Source of the DNA: a virus
Length of the DNA: 64,000 nt
Reading direction: 5' to 3' (one strand)
IMG/VR virus record: IMGVR_UViG_3300025770_000870
Location: 62,001-126,000 of that record
The position numbers and the translations under genes were made by a program. The notes beneath the pieces were generated by a model that made no database searches, had not been told where the DNA came from, and saw only the letters and a list, made by a program, of their open reading frames with translations. Positions 40,598 through 47,973 of this stretch are shown in pieces. How positions within the stretch are numbered: the stretch's first letter is position 1; every line of letters starts with the position of its first letter.

Positions 40598-40879
40598 ATG
40601 AAATATATTAAACCATATAAAATTTTTGAATCAAGATACACTCTTGAGGAATACTTATATGCTGTTTCACAAGAATTTAGTAAGTATAATATCTCTGCGG
40701 TCGGTGTTCGAGAGTTGTTAGATAATTATAAAGTAGCTATCGAAGATGCTATATCAAGTGATGTTGATCCATATACATTTGTAAAAAATATTGCTAATGA
40801 TATGCAATTATCTGATAATGGTGGTTTCATGAGTCATGACACACCGCCTCCGCAACCAACAACGATTAAATATCTATAA
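40598..40879 (+). CDS. Leader-bearing small protein
   Basis: 93 residues: leader MKYIKPYKIFESRY, helical core (LEEYLYAVSQEFSKY), Pro-rich tail (TPPPQPTTIKYL) like that of the 20489 protein. Confidence 0.68.
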   Translation: MKYIKPYKIFESRYTLEEYLYAVSQEFSKYNISAVGVRELLDNYKVAIEDAISSDVDPYTFVKNIANDMQLSDNGGFMSHDTPPPQPTTIKYL

Positions 40880-40942
40880 TCTATATCTTTTTTCTCATTA
40901 TATAGGAAAACATAAACTTGAGCAGATTATTGAATTGAAAAG

Positions 40943-40952
40943 TTAATATATA
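40943..40952 (+). promoter_or_regulatory. Late-type promoter box TTAATATATA
   Basis: 20 nt before ATG 40973. Confidence 0.45.
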
Positions 40953-40972
40953 CAGAAAGTATTAATTTTATT

Positions 40973-41353
40973 ATGAGAATAAAGAGATTCAATGAAATAG
41001 AAAAATCAGGAGAAATATCTGAAGGTATAGATGCTGATATCTTAGGTATCACAACTAACACTGGTAGAAGAACCGGAACTAGAAGTCCTAATAGAAGAAC
41101 TCAATACTTTTATGATTACTATACTGGTAAGAAAATTAGTGGTAAATCTAAATATGAATTAAACTCTAAAGTTTTTGACTTGGCTAAGAGAGATGATGAA
41201 CTTGGTTTATTAGCTCAATTTTGTTTACAAGTTGAAAGAGATTCAATGACTACTGATTATAGTATTACAGGACAAATGGATAAAGGTGGTTTGTCTGATG
41301 AATTTATACAAAAGATTAAAAATATCAGTGATAATATTGAAGGTGAAGAGTAA
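40973..41353 (+). CDS. Leader-bearing hypothetical protein
   Basis: 126 residues: leader MRIKRFNEIEKSG, a basic Arg/Thr-rich region (NTGRRTGTRSPNRRTQYF) that may bind nucleic acid, then helices (VFDLAKRDDELGLLAQF). No family recognised. Confidence 0.68.
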   Translation: MRIKRFNEIEKSGEISEGIDADILGITTNTGRRTGTRSPNRRTQYFYDYYTGKKISGKSKYELNSKVFDLAKRDDELGLLAQFCLQVERDSMTTDYSITGQMDKGGLSDEFIQKIKNISDNIEGEE

Positions 41354-41364
41354 ATAAACTTGTT

Positions 41365-41586
41365 TCAATTTAATCTAACTATAACACACCCATAATTTGT
41401 AGGGTGATCAATAACATTAAAATTATAATCATAACAAGTTTCTTTAACGATTTCTTTCATACGATTACTAATACCCGTTATAATTTCAATCTCAATCTCA
41501 TTTTTTTGCATCATTTCCCAAAAGAAGGTATCTAACCTCCTTGACACAAACTCATGTTTAATTCCATGTAAATCTAACTTTTTCAT
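41365..41586 (-). CDS. Smr-domain-like small protein
   Basis: 73 residues from ATG 41586. MKKLDLHGIKHEFVSRRL carries the LDLHG signature of Smr domains; IEIITGISNRMKEIV and GCVIVRLN match the later Smr strands, with the usual TGxG altered to TGIS. Smr domains are nuclease-like and bind RNA/DNA. Divergent from 41604 across a shared box. Confidence 0.72.
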   Translation of the reverse strand: MKKLDLHGIKHEFVSRRLDTFFWEMMQKNEIEIEIITGISNRMKEIVKETCYDYNFNVIDHPTNYGCVIVRLN

Positions 41587-41587
41587 T

Positions 41588-41597
41588 TTAATATATA
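41588..41597 (+). promoter_or_regulatory. Late-type promoter box TTAATATATA
   Basis: 6 nt before ATG 41604; the reverse strand serves as upstream region of the Smr-like gene. Confidence 0.55.
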
Positions 41598-41603
41598 TCT
41601 TAT

Positions 41604-41858
41604 ATGAGATATCTGAGAACATACAAAAAGTTTACGGAAAATGCTTACGTAGCAGCATCCACTGCTGGTTCTGGTAGTGTAGTTGCTGCTCAACCTGGAT
41701 CCTTACCTGGTACATTCGGAACAGATGGGTCTGGTGATATTGGGTTTACCTTTAAGAAGGAGAAAAGAAAAAAAGGTGATGTTACCGAGGTTAGTGATTT
41801 GAGAGACCTAGAAGAGGTTGAAATTGAGAAGGTTGATGATATAAAAATCAAAAATTAA
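41604..41858 (+). CDS. Leader-bearing small protein
   Basis: 84 residues: leader MRYLRTYKKFTENAY, then Ala/Gly/Ser-rich linker (VAASTAGSGSVVAAQPGS), then acidic/basic tail (FKKEKRKKGDVTEVSDLRD). Low complexity; likely unstructured internal head protein. Confidence 0.68.
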   Translation: MRYLRTYKKFTENAYVAASTAGSGSVVAAQPGSLPGTFGTDGSGDIGFTFKKEKRKKGDVTEVSDLRDLEEVEIEKVDDIKIKN

Positions 41859-41869
41859 TAAGTTATTTA

Positions 41870-42140
41870 AAATAAAAAAGAAACTGATTTACATCTGTGT
41901 GATCAGATATAATTTCAGTCTCTTTTCTTACGAGTCCAGAAGTTCACAATTTCATTTACTCTACTACACACCTTTTAATTCAACCGTATCGGTATAGCTA
42001 ATACTAATCTACTGCGGATTAAACAGATAAAGAATCCATAACCTCGGTAAAAGTTATCCCAATTTTCATCACAAGTTACCGCGAGTGATTTATATGAGAG
42101 TGATTAAACACTTTTTTAATTTCGGTATAAATTAAATACC
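41870..42140 (-). ncRNA. Candidate ~270-nt structured RNA
   Basis: Bounded on the minus strand by host-type TATATTTG (42147-42154) and a terminator (41880-41922) with outer stem GAGACTGA/TCAGTTTC, inner stem ATCTG/CAGAT and T-run. Internal hairpins: ATCAC..GTGAT, ATAAC..GTTAT, ACCG-ata-CGGT. The longest frame is 16 codons. Not recognisable as tmRNA, 6S or RNase P RNA by eye. Confidence 0.55.
41880..41922 (-). terminator. Terminator of the candidate ncRNA
   Basis: Two-step hairpin (8-bp outer and 5-bp inner stems) followed on the minus strand by TTTTTTATTTT. Confidence 0.65.
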
Positions 42141-42146
42141 TTAATA

Positions 42147-42154
42147 CAAATATA
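42147..42154 (-). promoter_or_regulatory. Host-type promoter box TATATTTG
   Basis: Minus strand, just upstream of the candidate ncRNA; TSS expected near 42140. Confidence 0.55.
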
Positions 42155-42155
42155 G

Positions 42156-42431
42156 TTATTTTATTTTAATATTTGATCTTTTTTTATTATTATATTTCTG
42201 AGCTTTCTCCTTGATATCGGTCAGAGACATACCAAATATTAATGCGATTATTATTATAACTACTGACAATAAAGCAGTTGATATGATAATCAAAAATGGT
42301 ATCCATAATGGAGATGTTACCCACCACCAAGACCAAGTTGCGACCATACCTACTTCAGCTAATTTTAATCCCAAAAATAGGAGGAAAATTAACACAGGTA
42401 AACTCAAACCACTGTTATTAGATTTTGACAT
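42156..42431 (-). CDS. Small phage membrane protein (Fragile-X-F-like)
   Basis: 91 residues; LPVLIFLLFLGLKLAEVGMV, then WSWWWVTSPLWIPFLIIIST, then a third hydrophobic run and basic tail. The W-S-W-W-W-V-x-x-P-L-W-I block is typical of small phage proteins annotated transmembrane Fragile-X-F. Function unknown. Confidence 0.72.
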   Translation of the reverse strand: MSKSNNSGLSLPVLIFLLFLGLKLAEVGMVATWSWWWVTSPLWIPFLIIISTALLSVVIIIIALIFGMSLTDIKEKAQKYNNKKRSNIKIK

Positions 42432-42503
42432 ACAATCTTTTTTATTTTATACCTATTTCTTATAATAAGTTTTCTATTTTTTTTTGTGAATATATGAGAT
42501 TGA

Positions 42504-42698
42504 TTATGTAACTGAGACTTTTCTTATTTCAATGTATTCACTTTCATATCCATCATATAAGTCTTTCCTATCCAAAGTCCAACGGCTCACACCCAATTGC
42601 TCATTACCATAATGAGCGTATAATTTTCCGAGGTTAACAAACACCTCTACTCTGTTCGTCAATTTCCAACGAATATAAATTATAGTTTGACTTCTCAT
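42504..42698 (-). CDS. Small hypothetical protein
   Basis: 64 residues, beta-rich, aromatic (TIIYIRWKLTNRVEVFVNLG, SRWTLDRKDLYDGYE). AT-rich box (ATAATATATATG-like) precedes the ATG. Confidence 0.55.
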   Translation of the reverse strand: MRSQTIIYIRWKLTNRVEVFVNLGKLYAHYGNEQLGVSRWTLDRKDLYDGYESEYIEIRKVSVT

Positions 42699-42722
42699 AT
42701 ATATTATAAAAAGAAGAGAGAA

Positions 42723-43502
42723 TTATACTCTCTCTTCCCAAAGTTCACCAATATTAAGTAATCGATGTTGTATACCATACATATTTATAGTAGCACTTCT
42801 GTGGAAGTGACCATAATAGTGGTGTGTGATATCATTACCATTTAATCTCAATAAATGAAACATATCTGTTATTTGATTTCGTTCAAATAACAGATCGGTT
42901 TTTAATTCTGTATCACCAGTATCTCTAATTATACCTTCAACAAAAGGACCAAGTCCAATGCTATTATCAACAGGACAATAATCGGGTGAGTTATGTGTAA
43001 CTACAATATCGATGTCTTTCATGTTAGCTATTTTATCACGATCTAATACGAATACTTCATCTTTCCACCAACTTTGACCTGGGTGTATTGTATAGTCACC
43101 TTTTCTTTGTTTATCAGTTCTTCTCCAATTTCTATCAACACTCACAGCACCACCAACACAAAGTATATTTTTTGTTTCGGTAAATCCTAATGTATCTAAT
43201 TCTAAATTAAGGATGGTGTAGTCTGGAATAAGTTTAATATTACTAAATCCAAATGGGTCATTATCGAAATAAGGTTTGAAGTCATGATTACCACGAATTG
43301 CGTATAACATGATGTTATTCTTCTCAAGAATAGTATTTACATATCCTAATGTTCGGCGCTCTTTCTCAAGAGTAGCAAAACCAACACCAAAGTCACCAAC
43401 TTGAATTATGATAGCATCTTTTATATCATACTGCTTAACATATTGATTAATCAAGTTAAAATTTCCGTGGATATCACCGAGATATAAAATTCTTTTTTTC
43501 AT
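42723..43502 (-). CDS. Calcineurin-like metallophosphoesterase
   Basis: 259 residues from ATG 43502; a start further up is excluded by the promoter box 4 nt upstream. Metallophosphatase motifs in order: LGDIHGNF, VGDFGVGF, RGNHDFKP, VVTHNSPDY and YYGHFHRS. Two-metal phosphatase; members act on phosphoproteins, nucleotides or diadenosine tetraphosphate. No leader and host-type promoter, so probably an early intracellular enzyme. Confidence 0.9.
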   Translation of the reverse strand: MKKRILYLGDIHGNFNLINQYVKQYDIKDAIIIQVGDFGVGFATLEKERRTLGYVNTILEKNNIMLYAIRGNHDFKPYFDNDPFGFSNIKLIPDYTILNLELDTLGFTETKNILCVGGAVSVDRNWRRTDKQRKGDYTIHPGQSWWKDEVFVLDRDKIANMKDIDIVVTHNSPDYCPVDNSIGLGPFVEGIIRDTGDTELKTDLLFERNQITDMFHLLRLNGNDITHHYYGHFHRSATINMYGIQHRLLNIGELWEERV

Positions 43503-43506
43503 ATTA

Positions 43507-43514
43507 CAAATATA
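43507..43514 (-). promoter_or_regulatory. Host-type promoter box TATATTTG
   Basis: Minus strand, 4 nt before ATG 43502. Confidence 0.58.
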
Positions 43515-43568
43515 AGTAAAATTTACAGAAGGCAAAAATTATTTATAGTATATCATGATGTTACATGA

Positions 43569-43781
43569 TTAACTTATACTTTTGAACCTTTTTTTACCAC
43601 TCTCTACATTAGAATTCCAATTATCGAGGGGTCTAGCATGGTATGATCCGAAAAGAATTGATTTGTAGATAACTAGCTTATCACCATTCTCGCTATGTGG
43701 GGCCATAAATAAAAATTCATATACACCACCTTTATAATGCCTGTATTTCCCACCAGGCTCGGGATATTTTACTTTTTCCAT
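43569..43781 (-). CDS. DUF1653-family small protein
   Basis: 70 residues. PGGKYRHYKGGVYEFLFMAP, the HSENGDKLVIYKS strand and ARPLDNW match DUF1653, a small beta-barrel domain of unknown function widespread in phages and bacteria. Confidence 0.8.
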   Translation of the reverse strand: MEKVKYPEPGGKYRHYKGGVYEFLFMAPHSENGDKLVIYKSILFGSYHARPLDNWNSNVESGKKRFKSIS

Positions 43782-43812
43782 ATAAATAATATGTAGTAAG
43801 TAAGTGAAAGTT

Positions 43813-44256
43813 TTAATTTTTTATTAAATATCTCACAACAGAATCCCAATTTTCGAATTTATCAGAACCAAAGTGTAACCACTCTCCTTCAAATTCTGGT
43901 TGTCCATCAGCGTCACTATCATCAATTAGGTATTCACCCTTCAATAATGATTTGTCACCACACAGAACCATTCTTTGAACAACGTCAAATCCTAAGTGGT
44001 CCCAAATCCATTGTGCCTTTTCTGTGAAACAATTTACGTTTCTAAATGAAGGTCTTGTTAGAATCCAAACATCATATTTTTCTTCTAGTTTCCTAAATGA
44101 ATCAATTGCACCAGGCATTTCTTCTAATTTAAGAAAAAATCCCCATTGAGATTGTGGATATTTTTGCTCAGGATATTTTTCTAAAGCTTCTGATGCGGCT
44201 TTGAAAAAATCACAAAGGACTCCATCCATATCTACGTAAACTTTTTTTCTTTTCAT
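43813..44256 (-). CDS. 5'(3')-deoxyribonucleotidase (HAD, NT5C type)
   Basis: 147 residues. HAD motif I VYVDMDGVLCDFF (D9, D11), motif II ILTRPSF, Lys in DKSLLKGEYLIDD, and motif IV LIDDSDADG. The P-G-A-I-D-S-F-R-K-L cap region is typical of NT5C-like enzymes. Removes 5'-phosphate from deoxynucleotides; probably part of nucleotide pool control during infection. Confidence 0.88.
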   Translation of the reverse strand: MKRKKVYVDMDGVLCDFFKAASEALEKYPEQKYPQSQWGFFLKLEEMPGAIDSFRKLEEKYDVWILTRPSFRNVNCFTEKAQWIWDHLGFDVVQRMVLCGDKSLLKGEYLIDDSDADGQPEFEGEWLHFGSDKFENWDSVVRYLIKN

Positions 44257-44351
44257 AATATTTCTTTTAATTTTCTACTTCGAAAAATGTTACTTTCTAT
44301 GAAATAACAAGTAAGGTACTTATAAGTGTGTTCATAATATAATATACAGAA

Positions 44352-44361
44352 TTAATATATA
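44352..44361 (+). promoter_or_regulatory. Late-type promoter box TTAATATATA
   Basis: 50 nt before ATG 44412; longer leader than usual. Confidence 0.4.
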
Positions 44362-44411
44362 ATATTATAATTATAGTTGATAATTATAGATTAGTTTAAA
44401 TAAGGAACAAC

Positions 44412-44945
44412 ATGAAACATATAAAAAGATTTGATGAGGTTATTAAAGTCGATATTAAAGTCGGTGATACTGTCCTTGGTGGTCGATTTAAGAATAAGAA
44501 AACCCTTGTTAAGAAAATAGGTAAAAATAAAAAAGGTGATATAACTATTAATGATAAGCCTTTGCTTAAATATAGAATCATAAAAGAAGATGTTGATATT
44601 AAAGATGTTGTTACTTATTACTTATCACATTTAATAGATGATGGATTCGTAGCTTATGATGGAGATGAATTTATAAGAATTTTCAAACCAAAGTATGGTG
44701 ATGTTTATACTTATACGAATTTAATAGAATTTAATTTTGCTGAAATAGCTGGTGATATAATCAGGTTTGTTAATTCAGTGGACGATATTAAAAATATATC
44801 ATATATGACAATTGCTGAAAAACCAAAAGAGTATAAAATGCAAGGTGGTGGTGTGTTATTTGATAATTTGGAAAGAAATGTTATTGATATTAATAATTTA
44901 GAACAAGTCAATATGGATATGTATTCATTGACTATATTATTTTAA
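44412..44945 (+). CDS. Leader-bearing hypothetical protein
   Basis: 177 residues: leader MKHIKRFDEVIKV, then an SH3/KOW-like segment (VGDTVLGGRFKNKKTLVKK), YYLSHLIDDGFVAYDGDEF and a C-terminal beta region. The order helix-strand resembles the paralogue family. No firm family. Confidence 0.68.
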   Translation: MKHIKRFDEVIKVDIKVGDTVLGGRFKNKKTLVKKIGKNKKGDITINDKPLLKYRIIKEDVDIKDVVTYYLSHLIDDGFVAYDGDEFIRIFKPKYGDVYTYTNLIEFNFAEIAGDIIRFVNSVDDIKNISYMTIAEKPKEYKMQGGGVLFDNLERNVIDINNLEQVNMDMYSLTILF

Positions 44946-44997
44946 TATAATGTAAACTTTTACATGGTCAAGAAATAAAAGAAATAAATCTTTAAAA

Positions 44998-45261
44998 ATG
45001 TCAAAATCAGAAAACGTTAAAGTTAAGAAGAAAACCACTAAGAAACCTAGTGCTAAAAAAACTACTCAGAAGAAAGTAGTTAAGAAACCTAAAGTTATTA
45101 AAGACCTAAGTTTATGGGCCTTAAACGAGAATAACGAAATCGAAAAAGTTATTGTACCACTTAAATATAAATTGGATTATATTAAAAGATTCGGTGTTAT
45201 GGAAATAACAAATAAAACGGAGTTAAAAACTTGGTTAGAAAATATTAAATTAGTAGGATGA
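44998..45261 (+). CDS. Lys-rich DNA-binding-like protein
   Basis: 87 residues. N-terminal third is a histone-H1-like Lys/Thr tail (KKKTTKKPSAKKTTQKK), then a small folded domain (LSLWALNENNEIEKV, YIKRFGVMEITNKTEL). Could condense DNA or anchor to RNA. Overlaps rpiB by 4 nt. Confidence 0.68.
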   Translation: MSKSENVKVKKKTTKKPSAKKTTQKKVVKKPKVIKDLSLWALNENNEIEKVIVPLKYKLDYIKRFGVMEITNKTELKTWLENIKLVG

Positions 45262-45704
45262 TTAAAATATCAATGGGTTCGGACCATGCTGGTTTTGAAT
45301 TAAAACAGGAAATTAAAAAATACCTTCACACACTTGGTAATAAAGTTGAAATAAGTGATAAGGGTTGTTTTGTTGAGGAAAGGTGTGACTACCCAGACTA
45401 TGCACATTTAGTTGCAGAAGATGTTGAAAAAGATATATGTGATTTTGGTATATTAGTTTGTGGATCAGGTAATGGTATAAATATGTCAGCTAATAAATGG
45501 GATGGTGTTAGATCTGCATTATGTTGGAACTCCGAAATAGCTAATATGGCGAGACTTCATAACGATGCTAATATACTAACACTACCTGGGAGATATATTT
45601 CGGTAGAAGACGCAATAGAGTGTGTGTGTGAGTTTATGAAGACCGAATTTGAAGGTGGTAGACACTCCGATAGAGTTGAAAAAATATCTATTTGTAGATC
45701 CTAA
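45258..45704 (+). CDS. rpiB: Ribose-5-phosphate isomerase B
   Basis: 148 residues, the family length. GSDHAGFELKQEIKKYL, YPDYAHLVAEDV, catalytic C68 in GILVCGSGNGINMSANK, ARLHNDANILTLPGRYI and GGRHSDRVEKI are all intact. Interconverts ribose-5-P and ribulose-5-P; an auxiliary metabolic gene that may raise ribose-5-P for nucleotide synthesis. Coupled to the Lys-rich protein gene. Confidence 0.95.
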   Translation: MIKISMGSDHAGFELKQEIKKYLHTLGNKVEISDKGCFVEERCDYPDYAHLVAEDVEKDICDFGILVCGSGNGINMSANKWDGVRSALCWNSEIANMARLHNDANILTLPGRYISVEDAIECVCEFMKTEFEGGRHSDRVEKISICRS

Positions 45705-45809
45705 AATTGGTAAAAATAAATTCGATGAAATTTATTAAAATTTCAAGGTTTTGGTATAAAGTGATAATATAAAGTTAATAGATATATTACAAAAAATAAC
45801 ATCTTACTT

Positions 45810-46043
45810 ATGAAAAATTTCGATAACAACCTTAGAGAATTTACTATTTCACATTTAAATGGAAATAAAATAGATGAAGATTATAAATTTCTTGTTGAGA
45901 AATTTATTTTTTATATGGATGCTTATTGTGCTGAAATGAAAACCACAGATAGTGAAGTTTTAAACAATGATAAGTTATATAAAACGGTATCTTCTCTTTT
46001 TAAGAGTGTTATTATGGAGAAGCAACTTAATATGGTTGTTTAA
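45810..46043 (+). CDS. Small hypothetical helical protein
   Basis: 77 residues, all-helical (FIFYMDAYCAEMKTTDSEVL). N-terminus MKNFDNNLREFTISHL is only faintly leader-like. No family recognised. Confidence 0.6.
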   Translation: MKNFDNNLREFTISHLNGNKIDEDYKFLVEKFIFYMDAYCAEMKTTDSEVLNNDKLYKTVSSLFKSVIMEKQLNMVV

Positions 46044-46445
46044 TTAAAAGTTTGTGTGTGCTACACCATCACCGAATGTAACATATTCCTTTTCTTTTTC
46101 TTTTGTAAAAGAAAGATATTTATCAATAGGATAATGTTCACGATCTTCGGTATCTTTTTCGAACCATTCTGATATTTTCATTAAGTCACGTATCCTCTCA
46201 ATTATATCTTTTAGGTTTGAAGAATCTGGTGTTTCCTTATATTCTTTCCATTGAATTCTAACAAATATTTGATCACTTTTGGGTAACATCTTACTAACAT
46301 TTATAGAAAATCCTTCGTCTTCCAATTCCATACAAATATCCTTTATCGTTTGTACCAAACAATCTGTTTCTTCGTTATCATATCCCATTCTACAAGGTTT
46401 GGAAACGTTTGAGTTAAATTCATTTATAGATTTTAGATATCTCAT
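46044..46445 (-). CDS. Leader-bearing small paralogue family protein
   Basis: 133 residues: leader MRYLKSINEFNSN, then LVQTIKDICMELEDEGFSINV (family signature), IFVRIQWKEYKET, and a helical segment IIERIRDLMKISEWF. Overlaps the upstream gene by 4 nt. Confidence 0.72.
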   Translation of the reverse strand: MRYLKSINEFNSNVSKPCRMGYDNEETDCLVQTIKDICMELEDEGFSINVSKMLPKSDQIFVRIQWKEYKETPDSSNLKDIIERIRDLMKISEWFEKDTEDREHYPIDKYLSFTKEKEKEYVTFGDGVAHTNF

Positions 46446-46963
46446 TTTTCGTAAGGAGCAAATATGTGTTCCCAGGGGATAATATCTTCTGTGTGATACA
46501 TAGCAATATCAAATCTAATACCATGTTCACCATCACCTTGAAATACCGAGGACTCTAAAGAAAAATTAAGTATTTTGAATTTATACCCAAAATCTTTTAT
46601 TTTAATTAACGAATCAGAAAACTCATTAAAGAATTCAATTGTACTAGACATTTGTTTATCATTTACATCTCTAATTGATGATGATAAATCATCAAATCTT
46701 AATCTAAGTGTATATCCTTTATAAAGAGGTTTATCTATGTAATTTATTCTATCTCTAACTTCAAAGTTTTCATCAACTAAAGTATGTGTTGAGTTTTTAA
46801 TTCCTATAATTTTACCACCTAAATCAACCAATTCTAAGAAAAATTCTTTTAACTCACCATCTCTATTATATTCAGATCTCATGATAGCTAATTCAAACCA
46901 ACCATCTCCCTCGCCCGATTCGTTTATCATCTCTACATTATTATAATTCTTTAAGTATTTCAT
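46442..46963 (-). CDS. Leader-bearing paralogue family protein
   Basis: 173 residues: leader MKYLKNYNNVEMINES, then LKEFFLELVDLGGKIIGI (signature variant), LRLRFDDLSSSIRDV and IRFDIAMYH. ATAATATATA box 4 nt upstream. Operon with 46044. Confidence 0.7.
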   Translation of the reverse strand: MKYLKNYNNVEMINESGEGDGWFELAIMRSEYNRDGELKEFFLELVDLGGKIIGIKNSTHTLVDENFEVRDRINYIDKPLYKGYTLRLRFDDLSSSIRDVNDKQMSSTIEFFNEFSDSLIKIKDFGYKFKILNFSLESSVFQGDGEHGIRFDIAMYHTEDIIPWEHIFAPYEK

Positions 46964-46967
46964 TAAC

Positions 46968-46977
46968 TATATATTAT
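46968..46977 (-). promoter_or_regulatory. Late-type promoter box ATAATATATA
   Basis: Minus strand, 4 nt before ATG 46963; overlaps the stop of the 46974 gene. Confidence 0.58.
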
Positions 46978-47087
46978 TTTCCTTTGAAGAAATTCCAAAA
47001 TCCACCGACTTTCTTTTTAGGATATTCAACTGCTTGTGGTTTGATTGGTTCTTCTGGTTTATTTAACTCTCCATTACTATACCACAT
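46974..47087 (-). CDS. Very small protein (37 aa)
   Basis: Minus-strand reading MWYSNGELNKPEEPIKPQ... ending GGFWNFFKGK: Pro/Lys-rich with an aromatic tail. Starts inside the end of the 47063 gene in another frame. Either a separate small gene or the frameshifted extension of that gene (the frame reads sensibly even before its ATG: PRIPRLSKDKRN). Confidence 0.45.
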   Translation of the reverse strand: MWYSNGELNKPEEPIKPQAVEYPKKKVGGFWNFFKGK

Positions 47088-47194
47088 ATTTCTCTTATCT
47101 TTAGATAGTCTTGGTATTCTGGGGAATCGGTGTTGACTCCATTTTTATTTAATATCGATTTAGCGTATGCTATATTTTCATTAATAATACTCAC
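47063..47194 (-). CDS. Very small protein (43 aa, GTG start)
   Basis: Reads MSIINENIAYAKSILNKNGV, then TDSPEYQDYLKIREICG. The SPEYQDYLKIRE core looks like other tiny phage proteins. AT-rich box (TTATATATACAAC) upstream of the GTG. Confidence 0.5.
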   Translation of the reverse strand: MSIINENIAYAKSILNKNGVNTDSPEYQDYLKIREICGIVMES

Positions 47195-47211
47195 GTTGTA
47201 TATATAAAAAC

Positions 47212-47257
47212 AAAAAAACCCAATCACTTTTGGTGATTGGGTTTTTATATCAATATG
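47212..47257 (-). terminator. Rho-independent terminator after FKBP gene
   Basis: AAAACCCAATCAC-tttt-GGTGATTGGGTTTTT: perfect 10-bp-plus stem with A/T tails on both sides, just past the stop of the FKBP gene. Confidence 0.85.
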
Positions 47258-47265
47258 TTTGGTTA

Positions 47266-47712
47266 TTAAGCCTCTGTTGTCTCAGTAGCAGTTGCTTGAA
47301 TATCAATAACTTCAATGTCAAATTGGATATCTTTCCCAGCTAACGGGTGATTACCATCAATCACAATGTGATTTTCTTTAATCTCTTTAACTTTTACTGG
47401 TGTACTTTGACCATTGTCTGATTGTGCTTCAAGTGTTAATCCAACTTCAACATCCCCAGGCATTTGGTCTTTAGGTACTTCTACAATTAGGTCTTCTCTT
47501 ACTGGTCCGTAAGCATCTTCTGGTGTTAAAAACTCTGTGTTGACTTTATCTCCTATATTTTTACCGATTAAAACGTCTTCAAATCCCGGAATTATTTGTC
47601 CAGAACCAATTTGAAACGTTAAGGGATCTCTTCCCTGTGATGTGTCAAAAGTTGTTCCATCAGTTAATTTACCAGTATAATGAACGCTAACTACATTTCC
47701 ATTTTCTATCAT
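47266..47712 (-). CDS. FKBP-type peptidyl-prolyl isomerase, SlyD-like
   Basis: 148 residues. FKBP start VVSVHYTGKLTDGTTFDTS and IGSGQIIPGFEDVLIG, then an insert-in-flap region (YGPVREDLIVEVPKDQMP), then GNHPLAGKDIQFDIEV as in SlyD. Lacks SlyD's His-rich metal tail; tail is Thr/Ala-rich instead. Prolyl isomerase/chaperone. Own terminator; probably monocistronic. A host-derived folding helper, unusual in a phage. Confidence 0.93.
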   Translation of the reverse strand: MIENGNVVSVHYTGKLTDGTTFDTSQGRDPLTFQIGSGQIIPGFEDVLIGKNIGDKVNTEFLTPEDAYGPVREDLIVEVPKDQMPGDVEVGLTLEAQSDNGQSTPVKVKEIKENHIVIDGNHPLAGKDIQFDIEVIDIQATATETTEA

Positions 47713-47759
47713 AATAATTAATTTATTTTTAAGTTATATTATTAATTCTTTTTTTGTTG

Positions 47760-47882
47760 TTATAATTGGTTAATTAATAACCATTTTTTATATTTAAGTG
47801 TGTTACTTAGAAAGTCATCTATTTCATATTCAACTGAATCTGTTGGTACCTCAATTATTAATATATTATCTTTTATAATCAT
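47760..47882 (-). CDS. Very small protein (40 aa)
   Basis: Minus-strand reading MIIKDNILIIEVPTDSVEYE ... KKWLLINQL. Sensible amphipathic composition; fills part of a 260-nt gap. No function assignable. Confidence 0.5.
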   Translation of the reverse strand: MIIKDNILIIEVPTDSVEYEIDDFLSNTLKYKKWLLINQL

Positions 47883-47973
47883 AATTCTTAAATGTTTGTA
47901 TATTTATATATTTTTCTTAAATGTTTTTGTTAATTATATATTAAACTTTTTGTTATTATTAATTAGAATTAAT

